Shown here: piece after piece, positions 20,569-29,578 of the stretch
How the letters are laid out: every line of letters starts with the position of its first letter
Numbering within the stretch: the first letter of the stretch is position 1
NCBI GenBank assembly: GCA_030685065.1
Contig: JAUXQH010000070.1
Location: 1-64,000 of the forward strand
Direction: 5' to 3'
DNA length: 64,000 nt
Source of the DNA: Pseudomonadota bacterium
Lineage (GTDB): Bacteria > Myxococcota_A > UBA796 > SXON01
Notes under the pieces: model-generated
The model's input: the letters and a program-made list of their open reading frames with translations, nothing else
Databases searched by the model: none
Told to the model about the DNA's origin: nothing
Made by a program: the position numbers and the translations under genes

Positions 20569-22160
20569 TCGGGAGCGTGATCTGGTTGGCGGCGTGCGCA
20601 ACTCCCGTTGCCGAGGCCCCCACCGTCGAAGAGCCCACGATGTCCGCCGTCGACGCGCTCGTGCGGACGAGCCTCGATCTCCGCGGCGTACGCCCCTCGC
20701 TCGACGAGATCGCGGCCGTCGAGGCGGACCCCACCTTGGGAGAGGGCGGCGCCCTCGCCGGGCTGGTCGACACGTTCCTGGAGGATCCCCGCTACGAGGG
20801 CCGCGTTCGCGACCTGTGGGCGGAGATCTACCTGACACGCGCCCCCTCCATCTACGTGAACGCTGCCACGTTCGGCCTGGGAGACGAGCCCGGCTTCGAG
20901 GTCTCCACCGGGGAGGAGGTGCTCGCGATCCTCGGGCATGTCGCCGCCGCCGACCTCCCGTGGACCGACATCGTCACCGCCGACTGGACCATGGCGGACG
21001 AGATCACGGCCTCCATCTGGCCCATCGACCGCCCGGTCGGCGAGGGATGGCAGGTTTCGCATTACACCGACGGCCGCCCCGCCGCGGGCGTGTTGGCGAC
21101 CAACTCGCTCTGGTGGCGCTACGGCTCGACCGACAGCAACGCGAACCGCAAGCGTGCCAACACCGCCTCGCGGGTGCTGTTGTGCAACGACTACCTCGTG
21201 CGGCCGCTCGAGTTCGATCGCAACATCAACCTCCTCGACGAGGAGGCCGTGGCCGACGCGATCAACAACGATCCGTCGTGCACCAACTGTCACAACAGCC
21301 TCGACCCGCTCGCGAGCTACTTCTTCGGCTTCTGGTGGTACGACCCGAGCAACTCGCTCGAGATCGTGAAGTACTTTCCCGAGCGTGAGTCACGCTGGGC
21401 GCTCTACACCCAGAAGGCGCCCTCCTACTACGGAGAGCCCGGCTACAACCTGCACGATCTCGGCCAGCAGATCGCGGGGGACCATCGGTTTCCCACCTGT
21501 GCCGTCGAGCAGGCATGGGAGCTGCTCCTGCGCCGCGAGGTGTCCGCAGCCGACACGGGCGCGCTCGTGACCCATCGGGACGCGTTCATCAACGGTGGCC
21601 TCACGATGAAGGCGCTGATGCGCTCGATGGTGATGGATCCGCGCTATCGCGCCGGCGCCACGGACACGGAGGGCTTCGTCCCGCTGAAGATGATCACGCC
21701 GGATCTGCTCGCGACCTCCGTCGAGGGCCTCACCGGCTACACCTGGACGTACGGCGGCTACGATCTGCTCCGCACCGACAACGTGGGCTACCGCACGCTC
21801 GCGGGGGGCGCGGATGGCTACGCGGTGACCGCCACGTCGACCAGCCCCAACGCGACGCTCGTGGTGGTGCAGCAGCGCCTCGCCGAGGCCGCGGCCTGGT
21901 ACGTCGTCGAGAACGAGCCCGCGCGCCTGTTCACGGTCGACTTCACCGAGACCCCCGAGACCGACCGCGCGGCCATGGTGACCCAGCTCCAGGGCCTCCA
22001 CAAGGCGGTGTTCGGGCGCACGGTCGCGGCGGATGGGGGAGAGGTCGAAGCCGGCCTCGCGCTCTGGGCGGACCTGTACGCCGTCGAGCGGGACACCCGC
22101 GACGCCTGGGCGGGCGTGCTCTCGATCCTCCTCCGCGATCCCGACTTCCTCTACTATTGA
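20562..22160 (+). CDS. DUF1549/DUF1588-like secreted protein with CxxCH heme motif
   Basis: A 532-residue lipoprotein. Tandem GTG codons at 20562 and 20565 overlap the upstream TGA; GGGAGGTG at 20549-20556 fits 20562 slightly better. The signal is short (VIWLAAC). Residues about 25-85 resemble DUF1549 (LDLRGVRPSLDEIAAVEADP, FLEDPRYEGRVRDLWAEIYL). The centre has SCTNCHNSLDPLASYFFGFW, the CxxCH plus DP pattern of DUF1588/planctomycete cytochromes, and so predicts covalent heme c. The C-terminal half resembles DUF1585-like helices (CAVEQAWELLLRREV, MKALMRSMVMDPRY). It is coupled to the DUF1501 gene (TGATG). The cluster is known but poorly understood; roles in secreted redox chemistry or polymer degradation are inference. 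Confidence 0.8.
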   Translation: MVIGSVIWLAACATPVAEAPTVEEPTMSAVDALVRTSLDLRGVRPSLDEIAAVEADPTLGEGGALAGLVDTFLEDPRYEGRVRDLWAEIYLTRAPSIYVNAATFGLGDEPGFEVSTGEEVLAILGHVAAADLPWTDIVTADWTMADEITASIWPIDRPVGEGWQVSHYTDGRPAAGVLATNSLWWRYGSTDSNANRKRANTASRVLLCNDYLVRPLEFDRNINLLDEEAVADAINNDPSCTNCHNSLDPLASYFFGFWWYDPSNSLEIVKYFPERESRWALYTQKAPSYYGEPGYNLHDLGQQIAGDHRFPTCAVEQAWELLLRREVSAADTGALVTHRDAFINGGLTMKALMRSMVMDPRYRAGATDTEGFVPLKMITPDLLATSVEGLTGYTWTYGGYDLLRTDNVGYRTLAGGADGYAVTATSTSPNATLVVVQQRLAEAAAWYVVENEPARLFTVDFTETPETDRAAMVTQLQGLHKAVFGRTVAADGGEVEAGLALWADLYAVERDTRDAWAGVLSILLRDPDFLYY

Positions 22161-23461
22161 TGGGGGCCAAGATGCTTTCACGTCGCGCCCTCCTCCAATC
22201 GGGTGCCAGCGGATTCGCCGGGATGGGCCTCGGCGGCATGGGCCTCGCCACGCTCGGCCTCTCCCCGCGCGCGGCCCGCGCCGCCACCGCGTCGGACACC
22301 AAGTTCATCTTCGTGTTCGCGCCCGGCGGCTGGGACACCACGCGGGTGTTCGCCGACGAGTTCTCGAACAGCGCGGTGGACATGGAGGCCGCCGCGCAGC
22401 GGGGCACGGTCGGCAACATCGGCTTCGTCGACCATCCCGAGCGCCCGTCGGTGCGTACGTTCCTCGAGGCCTGGCACGCCCGCACCGTGGTGCTCAACGG
22501 GCTGATGGTGCGCTCCATCGCGCACGAGATCTGCACGATGATCGCGATGACGGGCACCACCTCGGGCCTCACTCCCGACTGGCCGGCCATCCTCGCGAAC
22601 GCCGACGGCGGCCGGTACACCCTCCCGCACCTCGTCCTCGGCGGTCCCTCCTTCCCCGGGGATCTCGGCGTGGCGGTGTCGCGCACCGGCTCGAACGGCC
22701 AGCTCGAGGCGCTGCTCTCAGGCCGCTCCCGCGGGATGCAGGACATCGTGTCCGGCGGCCCCAACGCCCCCGCCGAGAGCCTCCTCGACCGCTACCTGAG
22801 CCGTCGCGCGGCGGCGCGCGCTTCCTCGGCGCGCTCGACCCTCGACAAGGCCCTGGCGGGCCAGTTCTCGGTGGCGGTCAACCACGCCAACGAGCTCAAG
22901 GACCTCCAATACATCATGGACTTCACGGGCGGCGCCGACGTGGCCGACCAGGTGCAGGTCGCGGTGGACGCGCTGTCCCTCGGGGTCAGCCGCTGTGTCA
23001 CGCTCGCCTCGGCGGGCGCCGTGCTCGGTTGGGACACCCACGCCGACAACGACAACCAACAGTCCCCCCTCTGGGAGAACCTGTTCTCCGGCCTCGGCCA
23101 GCTCATGCAGGCGCTCGCCACCACCCCCGGCACCTCGGAGGCGACCCTCGCCGACGAAACCGTGCTGGTCGTGCTCTCCGAGATGGGGCGGACCCCCAAG
23201 CTCAACGCGTTCAACGGCAAGGACCACTGGCCGTACACCAGCGCGATGGTGGTCGGGCCGAACCTCGTCGGAAACCGCGTGATCGGTGGGTTCGACGCGA
23301 GCTTCTACGGAAAGAGCATCGACACCGTCACCGGCGACGTGTCCGACGGCGGGGAGATCCTCTCGGCCGAGTCGCTCGGCGCGACGCTGCTCGCGATGGC
23401 GGACGTGGATCCCCTCGACTACGTCGACGGGGTCGACCCGATCATGGGGATGCTCGCTTAA
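22160..23461 (+). CDS. Tat-exported DUF1501 protein
   Basis: A 433-residue protein starting at ATG 22160 inside the preceding stop (TGATG); ATG 22172 is an alternative with a G-run upstream. The N terminus is a Tat signal (LSRRALLQSG, hydrophobic stretch, ARA cleavage near residue 40). The body has DUF1501 hallmarks: FVFAPGGWDTTRVF, LGWDTHADN, VVLSEMGRTPKLN, KDHWPYTSAMVVGP. DUF1501 belongs to the alkaline phosphatase/sulfatase-like superfamily in sequence databases, but its substrate is unknown. Partners in most genomes are DUF1549/1588/1800-type proteins, as here. Confidence 0.88.
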   Translation: MGAKMLSRRALLQSGASGFAGMGLGGMGLATLGLSPRAARAATASDTKFIFVFAPGGWDTTRVFADEFSNSAVDMEAAAQRGTVGNIGFVDHPERPSVRTFLEAWHARTVVLNGLMVRSIAHEICTMIAMTGTTSGLTPDWPAILANADGGRYTLPHLVLGGPSFPGDLGVAVSRTGSNGQLEALLSGRSRGMQDIVSGGPNAPAESLLDRYLSRRAAARASSARSTLDKALAGQFSVAVNHANELKDLQYIMDFTGGADVADQVQVAVDALSLGVSRCVTLASAGAVLGWDTHADNDNQQSPLWENLFSGLGQLMQALATTPGTSEATLADETVLVVLSEMGRTPKLNAFNGKDHWPYTSAMVVGPNLVGNRVIGGFDASFYGKSIDTVTGDVSDGGEILSAESLGATLLAMADVDPLDYVDGVDPIMGMLA

Positions 23462-23508
23462 GGGCGGCGGCTGGAGTATGAACGGCCGCTCTCCCGAAGG
23501 GGTTTCCC

Positions 23509-23850
23509 ATGTGGCTCGGCTTGTTGCTCGCGTGTACCGGTACGGACGACTCCGCCGAGACGGCGGTCGACCCGCTGTGCGTGGATGCTCCCATCGTCAC
23601 ATACGAGACGTTCGGCGCCGGCTTCGTGGAGGAGAACTGCCAGTCCTGCCACGCCAGTACATCGCTGGATCGGCAGGGTGCGCCCTCGTTCGTGGTGTTC
23701 GACACGGTCGATGACGTGTGGGCGCTGGACGAGCGCATCCTCCAGGTCGCGGTGCCGGACCCCCCGATGATGCCCCCCCAAGGCGGCACCACGGCGGACG
23801 ACCGCGCGAAGCTCGAGATCTGGCTCACCTGTGCGGAGATGGGGACCTGA
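23509..23850 (+). CDS. Small cytochrome c-like lipoprotein
   Basis: A 113-residue protein with an ultra-short lipoprotein signal (MWLGLLLAC) at ATG 23509, preceded by GAAGGGG. A CxxCH motif (ENCQSCHAS) and, 55-60 residues later, DPPMMPPQGG with a Met as likely sixth heme ligand, then KLEIWLTC. This is the usual order of a small class I-type cytochrome (heme motif, MPP-G loop, last helix with W). It follows the DUF1501 gene by 47 bases and its stop overlaps the SDR start. It probably carries electrons for the heme-motif protein two genes upstream; that link is inferred. Confidence 0.85.
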   Translation: MWLGLLLACTGTDDSAETAVDPLCVDAPIVTYETFGAGFVEENCQSCHASTSLDRQGAPSFVVFDTVDDVWALDERILQVAVPDPPMMPPQGGTTADDRAKLEIWLTCAEMGT

Positions 23851-24653
23851 TGGCGTCGATCGAAGAGTATTTCAAGGGCAAGTCGGTGCTCCTCACCGGC
23901 GGTTCGAGCGGCATCGGCTACGCGGCGGCCGAGCGCCTGCTCAAGGCCGGCGCCGAGGTGACCCTGGTGGCGCGGCGCGTGTCCGCCCTGGACGAGGCGA
24001 AGGCGAAGCTCGGCGGCTCGAGCCGCGTGCACACGCTGTCGCTCGACGTGTCGCGGGAGGACGACGTGATGGAGCGGGTCGCGGCCCACCTGTCCGCCCA
24101 CCCGGCCGACGTGCTGATGAACAACGCCGGCGTCGTCATGCCCGGCCGCTTCCTCGAGCTGGAGTCCAAGCACTTCCGCGAGATGATGGACATCAACTAC
24201 TTCGGCGCCGTGAACATGTGCCGGGCGGTCATCCCCCACCTCGTGGCGAAGGGCGGCGGCGCGGTGCTCAACGTCTCGTCGATGGCCGGGATCATCGGCA
24301 TCTACGGCTACACGGCCTACGCGGCGAGCAAGTTCGCGCTGTACGGCTTCTCCGAGGCCCTGCGCGGCGAGATGGTCCCGCACAACGTCGCGGTGAGCGT
24401 GTGCCTCCCGCCCGACACGGACACCCCGCAGCTCGCCTTCGAGAACCAATACAAGCCGAAGGAGACCAAGGCCATCGCCGGCGCGGTCAAGACCATGTCG
24501 GCCGCCGCGGTAGCCGAGGAGATGCTCGCGGGCGTGGCCGGCGGCAGCTTCACCATCATCCCGGGGTTCGACGGGCGGATGACCGTGGCCGCACAGCGGT
24601 GGGTGCCGAGCGTGGTGCGGTGGTATTCGGACCGGGCGATGCGGAAGGCCTGA
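23850..24653 (+). CDS. Short-chain dehydrogenase, 3-ketosphinganine reductase-like
   Basis: A 267-residue SDR. ATG 23850 overlaps the upstream stop (TGATG). Visible motifs: TGGSSGIG (nucleotide binding), NNAG, catalytic Ser in NVSSMAG, and Tyr/Lys in YAASK. The stretch SVCLPPDTDTPQLAFENQYK matches the PPDTDTP signature typical of 3-ketodihydrosphingosine reductases, and the C terminus (RWVPSVVRWYSD) could be a membrane-associating helix as in that family. It would reduce 3-ketosphinganine with NADPH in sphingolipid synthesis. No serine palmitoyltransferase gene is in the window, so the assignment rests on motifs. It is the last gene of the cluster. Confidence 0.75.
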   Translation: MASIEEYFKGKSVLLTGGSSGIGYAAAERLLKAGAEVTLVARRVSALDEAKAKLGGSSRVHTLSLDVSREDDVMERVAAHLSAHPADVLMNNAGVVMPGRFLELESKHFREMMDINYFGAVNMCRAVIPHLVAKGGGAVLNVSSMAGIIGIYGYTAYAASKFALYGFSEALRGEMVPHNVAVSVCLPPDTDTPQLAFENQYKPKETKAIAGAVKTMSAAAVAEEMLAGVAGGSFTIIPGFDGRMTVAAQRWVPSVVRWYSDRAMRKA

Positions 24654-24669
24654 AGGAGAGGGGGAGTGG

Positions 24670-25761
24670 CTACCGTAGCCAGACCCCCTCCATCAGCGCC
24701 TCCCCGATGTACGTCGGATCGTCGTACAGCGTAGCGTCGTCGTCGACGAGCGTGGGGGCGACATCCACGCCGTCTACCTGGATTCCCAGCCGATAGGAGT
24801 GGCGCGTGCGGAGCACGCCTGCCTCCGTAACGACGACGTGCCAATCCCCGCTCACGTTGGCGAGAAAACTCGTGGCGGGGCAGGTGCTGGTGGTCTCCAT
24901 CGAGCAGTCGAACCCCGCGGAGGCCTGGAGCCCCAGGCAGCCGTCAGGCCGCGCCACGTAGATCCGGGCGCCGGGAAAGTTGTCGTGCACCGCGTCCACC
25001 GCGATCGACACGCGGGCGCCCGCGGTCAGCGGGAGCACCCAGCGATCGGCGTTGGACTCGAACTCGCGTAGATCCTCCTCGATCGCCGCTCCGAGGATCC
25101 CGGCGCCGATGTTGGAGGTGCTCGCCTGGTCGCTGCACGCGGTCCACAGGAGCGGCGTGCGGGCCGGATTCCACTCCACGCCGGAGGGGGCCCAACGGAA
25201 CCCGGTCTCCGAGATGGTGAGGCGTGGGCCGTTGGTGAGGAAGGCCTGGAACATGAGCCTCGTCACCCCATTGTCGACGTGCGATTTCACCGTGCCCTCT
25301 ACGTCCATGCGCGTGTAGGCACGTGTGTAGGCGAGGTACCAGACCGCCTCGCGCTCGTACGTGTAGTCCATGATGTAGGTGTACGAGGCCGCATATCCGA
25401 GGAACGGATCGAGGTGCCCGGCGTCGGCGGCCATGGTGGCGAGGATGGGCGGCAGACAATCGCCCTCGCCAGCGGCGAACGCGGGTACGGACGCTACGTC
25501 GAACGCGAAGTCGCAGTCGCGGCAGAGGGTGTCGTCCCGCGTGCCGGTGATGGCCACGGTGACATCGCACCAGGGGTCACCCGACCGCTCGCCGAGGAAG
25601 CGGGAGGAGGCCGTGAAGCCGGTGTATCCCGGGTCCACGAAGGCCGGGGTGGTGTCGGCGGTGGTGTCGGCGTCGGTGTCGGCCTCGGGGTCGGTGTCGT
25701 CCTCATCGGCGCAGGACACGAGGAGAGCGAGGAACATGGCGGCTCGGGCTGGAGGGCGCAT
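24670..25761 (-). CDS. Secreted Asp/Thr-rich lipoprotein
   Basis: A 363-residue lipoprotein read from ATG 25761; ATG 25737 would give a shorter signal (MFLALLVSC), in keeping with many lipoproteins here. An Asp/Thr/Glu/Ala linker of about 25 residues follows the lipid cysteine. The mature domain has paired Cys (CRDCDFAF, GDCLPP, DGCLGLQ, FDCSMETTSTC) and strand-rich stretches, ending in a jelly-roll-like region (WHVVVTEAGVL, YRLGIQVDGVDV) that resembles bacterial pre-peptidase C-terminal domains. The rest is not recognised. It converges on the SDR gene with 16 bases between stops. Confidence 0.75.
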   Translation of the reverse strand: MRPPARAAMFLALLVSCADEDDTDPEADTDADTTADTTPAFVDPGYTGFTASSRFLGERSGDPWCDVTVAITGTRDDTLCRDCDFAFDVASVPAFAAGEGDCLPPILATMAADAGHLDPFLGYAASYTYIMDYTYEREAVWYLAYTRAYTRMDVEGTVKSHVDNGVTRLMFQAFLTNGPRLTISETGFRWAPSGVEWNPARTPLLWTACSDQASTSNIGAGILGAAIEEDLREFESNADRWVLPLTAGARVSIAVDAVHDNFPGARIYVARPDGCLGLQASAGFDCSMETTSTCPATSFLANVSGDWHVVVTEAGVLRTRHSYRLGIQVDGVDVAPTLVDDDATLYDDPTYIGEALMEGVWLR

Positions 25762-25860
25762 CGGGGCGATCGGGTCATACCCGGCGGACGCCCCGGGTGT
25801 CGATCCGGAAGCGGGTGCCTATGTCGGAGGGCCCTACCCTTCGAGGAGCGAGGATCCACC

Positions 25861-26865
25861 ATGCCCGTCGAACCGAAGACCCAGGCCTTCCTCGACTCCC
25901 TCTGGGCGGCGTCCGGGCGGCCCATCTACACCTTGTCCCCCGACGCGGCGCGGCGGGTGCTCGCGCGGGCGCAGTCCGGTGGCGTGCCCAGGCTGCCCGC
26001 GGACATCGAAGACACCACGTTTCCCGTTGGGCCCACCGGCTCGGTGCGCGTTCGCATCGTCCGCCCGCGCGGGGCGCGCGCGCAGGGCGGGAGCCTGCCC
26101 GTGGTGCTCTACTTCCACGGTGGAGGCTGGATCCTGGGGGACAGGGACACCCATGACCGGCTCGTCCGGGAGATCGCGAACGGGGCCAGCGTGGCGGTCG
26201 TGTTCGTGGACTACGACCGCTCGCCGGAGGCCCGGTATCCGGATCCACTGGAGCAGGGCTACGCGGCCACGAAGTACGTCGCCGAGCACGCGGACTCCCT
26301 GCGCGTCGATGCGTCACGCCTCGCGGTGGCGGGGGACAGCGTGGGCGGCAACATGGCGACGGCCGTGGCCTGGCTCGCCAAGGAGCGGAAGGGCCCGCCG
26401 ATCGCGTTCCAACTGTTGTTCTATCCGGTGACGGATGCCCATTTCGACACCCCCTCCTATCGCCAGTTCGCGGACGGCCACTGGTTGACACGCGCCGCGA
26501 TGAAGTGGTTCTGGGACGCCTACTGTCCGGACCTGGCCCGACGGGAGGAGCCAAGCGCATCGCCGCTGCGTTGCCCGCTCGAAGCGCTGGAGGGGATGCC
26601 GCGCGCGTTGATCATCGTCGGGGAGAACGACCCGCTCCGCGACGAGGGCGAGGCCTACGCCGCCCGGCTGGCCGAGGCGGAGGTGGCGGTCACATCGGTG
26701 CGTTACAACGGCACGATCCACGACTTCGTCCTGCTCGACGCCCTCCGTGACACACCCGCCGCACGCGCCGCGATTTGGCAGGCAAACGCGGCGCTGCGGT
26801 CGGCCTTGTCTGTGCCACCCCGACAGGCCGTGCCCGAGGCTCTGCACGAGGTCGAGCCGGCTTAG
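25861..26865 (+). CDS. HSL-family alpha/beta-hydrolase (esterase)
   Basis: A 334-residue cytosolic esterase of the hormone-sensitive-lipase group (family IV). Oxyanion loop YFHGGGWILGD, nucleophile elbow GDSVGGN (Ser about 160), acidic residue in IIVGENDPLRDEG and His in GTIHDF are all present in the usual order and spacing. It has no signal peptide. ATG 25861 is preferred to the long open frame upstream because the homology begins there and a GAGGA site precedes it. It should hydrolyse short-chain esters; the natural substrate is unknown. It is a single gene, divergent from the lipoprotein at 25761. Confidence 0.9.
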   Translation: MPVEPKTQAFLDSLWAASGRPIYTLSPDAARRVLARAQSGGVPRLPADIEDTTFPVGPTGSVRVRIVRPRGARAQGGSLPVVLYFHGGGWILGDRDTHDRLVREIANGASVAVVFVDYDRSPEARYPDPLEQGYAATKYVAEHADSLRVDASRLAVAGDSVGGNMATAVAWLAKERKGPPIAFQLLFYPVTDAHFDTPSYRQFADGHWLTRAAMKWFWDAYCPDLARREEPSASPLRCPLEALEGMPRALIIVGENDPLRDEGEAYAARLAEAEVAVTSVRYNGTIHDFVLLDALRDTPAARAAIWQANAALRSALSVPPRQAVPEALHEVEPA

Positions 26866-26911
26866 ATTCCACCGCGTCGCGTGCAGCCGCGGGAGCCGAT
26901 AGTCCGCGCGG

Positions 26912-29434
26912 ATGTTCCTCCTCCTGCTCCCGTTCGCCTGGGCCCTCGACATCCCCACGCCCACCGCCGAACAGCGCGTGTACAAGGTGCCGGCGCGGTG
27001 GACGATGCCGGTGCGCGCGGTCACGGAGGCGGCTGGGCGCACGGAGCGAAAGGTGTGGGTGGTCGCCTACGAGAAGGTGATCGACGGCGCGATCGCGCCC
27101 GGCCTCGCCTCGGAGACGGAGGACGCGATCGAGCAGGTGTGGGCCAACTGGGAGGCCGGCGCCGACGGCGTGTTCTCCCCGCAGCTCGATGCGCTCGTGC
27201 TGCTCGGGATGGACGACCGCGAGGTGCGCGTGCGCATGGGCTCGGAGTGGGACGCCCGCCTCGGGCTCCACAATGACCGCCTGCTGCCGCTCATCGACAA
27301 CCACTTCCTGCCCCGGGCCGCGGCGAGCGACTACGACGGCGGCCTCGCCGCGCTGGTGACGGCGGTCGACCGCGCGGTGGGCGATGGACTGGCGGAGATC
27401 GCGGAGCGCGAAGCCGGGGCGAAGGCGGTGGCCGAGGCGGCGGAGCGGCGCGCCGAGGCGGTGGCGCGAGAGGCCGAAGCGGCGAGGGCCCGCGTGGAGC
27501 AGGATCGGGTCGCGGGCGAGCAGCGGGCAGCGCAGCTCCGCGCCGCGGCCCCGTGGGGCGGCGCCGGGCTCCTGGTGGTGGCGCTCGGGGCGGCGGCCGC
27601 GGTGCGCCGACGGCGGGCGGGCGCGGCGCGCGCCTCGTTTCGGGCCGGGGTCGCGGCGCGGCGGGAGCGGCTCGAGGCCGCGGACACCGCGTTCGCGTCG
27701 TTTCGGGTGGACACCGAGCTGCGCGACCGGATCGTGGAGCTGCGCCTGAAGGGCCCGGTGACGCTCGCGGCGTTCAAGGAGGTGTCCGCGCTCCTCGACC
27801 GCATCCAGGTGGGCCTCGCGGCGCTGCGCGACCGGCTCGACACCCTCGAGCGGGGCGTCGTGGAGGGCCCGCTCGCGGCGGCGCCGTGGGTGGCCGCGGA
27901 GGCCGAGCTCGACGCGCCCTTCGCGGTGGAGACCGGGACCATCCAGCACCGCCTGTTCGCGCGCCCGTCCGAGACGGTCGAGGTCGCGCCGCTCCCCTTC
28001 ATGGACGCGCTCGAGGCCGACTACGCGGACGCGCGGGCCGGTTGGGAGCGGCTCCTGGACGCTGTGGACGCGTCGTTGCGCCGCGCCACGGATGACCTCA
28101 CCGCGGAGCCGCTCGAGGCCCATCGCGCGGCGCTCGACGCCGCCGGGCTGCCCCGCGCCTGGGCCGATGCCCACCCCCTCGCGGCGGCCGCGGAGGGAGC
28201 CTGGGCCGAGCTGGAGGGCCTGCGCGCGGCCGATCCCGTGGCCTACCTCGACGCCCTCGACGCAGCGCTGGCGGGCGCGGCCCGCGCGGCGGCCGTCGTG
28301 ACCACCGTGCTCACCGGCAAGGCCGAAGCCGCGACGGCCCGCGCGCGCGCGCTGGGGGTGCCCGACACCGCGGACACCGTGGTGGACCTCCCCGATCGGG
28401 ATCCGGCGCTCGCGCGGACGCAGGCCGAGGCGCTACACGCGGCGCTCGACCAGCGGCTCCATTCGCGGGGCGGCGCGGAGGTCGAGGGAGCCACGCTCGA
28501 CGCCGAGCTCGGATTCGACGAGGTGGTCGCCGCGTGGGACGAGCTCGCGACCCGCAAGTCGTCGCTCGCGCGCACGGTGGCGACCGTGGGGGGCGGGATG
28601 GCCGCCGCGGAGAAGCGCGTGGCGGAGCTCCACGCCCGGTTTGCCGCCACGCGGACCGCGACCCAGCGCCTCGCCGGGGAGCACGCCTCCCACACGATGG
28701 GCGGCGTGTGGCGCGAGATCGGGGAGACCGCCGCCGACCTCGCCCAGGCCGACGCCGCCCTGGCCTCCGCGCGTGACGCGCTCACGACGCGGCGCCACGT
28801 AGCCGCCGAGGAGGCGGTGACCCGCGCCGCCGTCGAGCACGGCGAGGCCCTCCAGAACCTCGAGCAGCTCGCCGCCTTCATGGCCCAGCTCGTGGCAGCC
28901 AAGGCCGACGTGCTGCGTCAGCTCACGACGCTGGACGCGGCGCGCGCGGGGTTTGCGGCCGAGCTCGGGGGCTACGGTGCCTTCGGGAATTTGCACCTGC
29001 TGGGCGCCGGTGACCAGCTCGTGGCGGCCCTTCTCGACGAGCCGACCGCCGGGGCCGTGGACTGGCCGGCGCGCCAGGATCGGCTGCGCGCCGTGCTCGG
29101 CGCCTGGTCGGACGCGGTTCGGAGCGCCGCAGTGGCCTGGCGCGCGGAGCAGGCGCACCTGCGTCGGATCCGCGAGGAAGAGGAGCGGCAACGCCGGCTC
29201 GCGCAGGAAGCCGAGCAGCGCCGGCAGCGGGCTGCCCGGGCGCAGGCGACGGCGGCGGCGTTCGGCGCCTATCGCACGTCGAGTTCCTCGTCCTCGCGTC
29301 CGAGTGCCCGGAGCGCGGGGTCGAGCTTCGGCGGCGGGCGGAGCGCCGGGTCGAGCTTTGGCGGCGGCGGAGGGCGGAGCGGGGGGTCGGGCTTCGGCGG
29401 CGGCGGCGGGCGGAGCGGGGGGAGGAAGTTTTGA
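26912..29434 (+). CDS. TPM-domain membrane protein with long coiled-coil region and Gly/Ser-rich tail
   Basis: An 840-residue protein with a very short export signal (MFLLLLPFAWA). Residues about 45-155 resemble a TPM domain (LDALVLLGMDDREVRVRMG, YDGGLAALVTAVDRAV), a fold found in periplasmic or thylakoid repair proteins. A helical Glu/Ala/Arg-rich stretch leads to one membrane span (GGAGLLVVALGAAAAV, about 212-228) followed by Arg-rich residues. About 550 residues of Ala/Leu/Glu/Arg-rich coiled coil follow on the cytosolic side. The last 55 residues are Ser/Gly/Phe/Arg (SSFGGGRSAGSSFGGG), typical of TPM proteins. The coiled coil is far longer than usual for the family, so a scaffold role is likely. 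Confidence 0.82.
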   Translation: MFLLLLPFAWALDIPTPTAEQRVYKVPARWTMPVRAVTEAAGRTERKVWVVAYEKVIDGAIAPGLASETEDAIEQVWANWEAGADGVFSPQLDALVLLGMDDREVRVRMGSEWDARLGLHNDRLLPLIDNHFLPRAAASDYDGGLAALVTAVDRAVGDGLAEIAEREAGAKAVAEAAERRAEAVAREAEAARARVEQDRVAGEQRAAQLRAAAPWGGAGLLVVALGAAAAVRRRRAGAARASFRAGVAARRERLEAADTAFASFRVDTELRDRIVELRLKGPVTLAAFKEVSALLDRIQVGLAALRDRLDTLERGVVEGPLAAAPWVAAEAELDAPFAVETGTIQHRLFARPSETVEVAPLPFMDALEADYADARAGWERLLDAVDASLRRATDDLTAEPLEAHRAALDAAGLPRAWADAHPLAAAAEGAWAELEGLRAADPVAYLDALDAALAGAARAAAVVTTVLTGKAEAATARARALGVPDTADTVVDLPDRDPALARTQAEALHAALDQRLHSRGGAEVEGATLDAELGFDEVVAAWDELATRKSSLARTVATVGGGMAAAEKRVAELHARFAATRTATQRLAGEHASHTMGGVWREIGETAADLAQADAALASARDALTTRRHVAAEEAVTRAAVEHGEALQNLEQLAAFMAQLVAAKADVLRQLTTLDAARAGFAAELGGYGAFGNLHLLGAGDQLVAALLDEPTAGAVDWPARQDRLRAVLGAWSDAVRSAAVAWRAEQAHLRRIREEEERQRRLAQEAEQRRQRAARAQATAAAFGAYRTSSSSSSRPSARSAGSSFGGGRSAGSSFGGGGGRSGGSGFGGGGGRSGGRKF

Positions 29435-29578
29435 TTGGGGGTGGGGGCGGGCTTGCGGTATCGAACTCTGTCGCCCAGCCGACTACTGATGGCGAGAACG
29501 CGGCGCGCTAGGCCCGCCTTTGCGACCAGCGGACGCGCGACGCGGGTTGCGTTCGTGTCATGGTGGCCGTGGTGTTCC

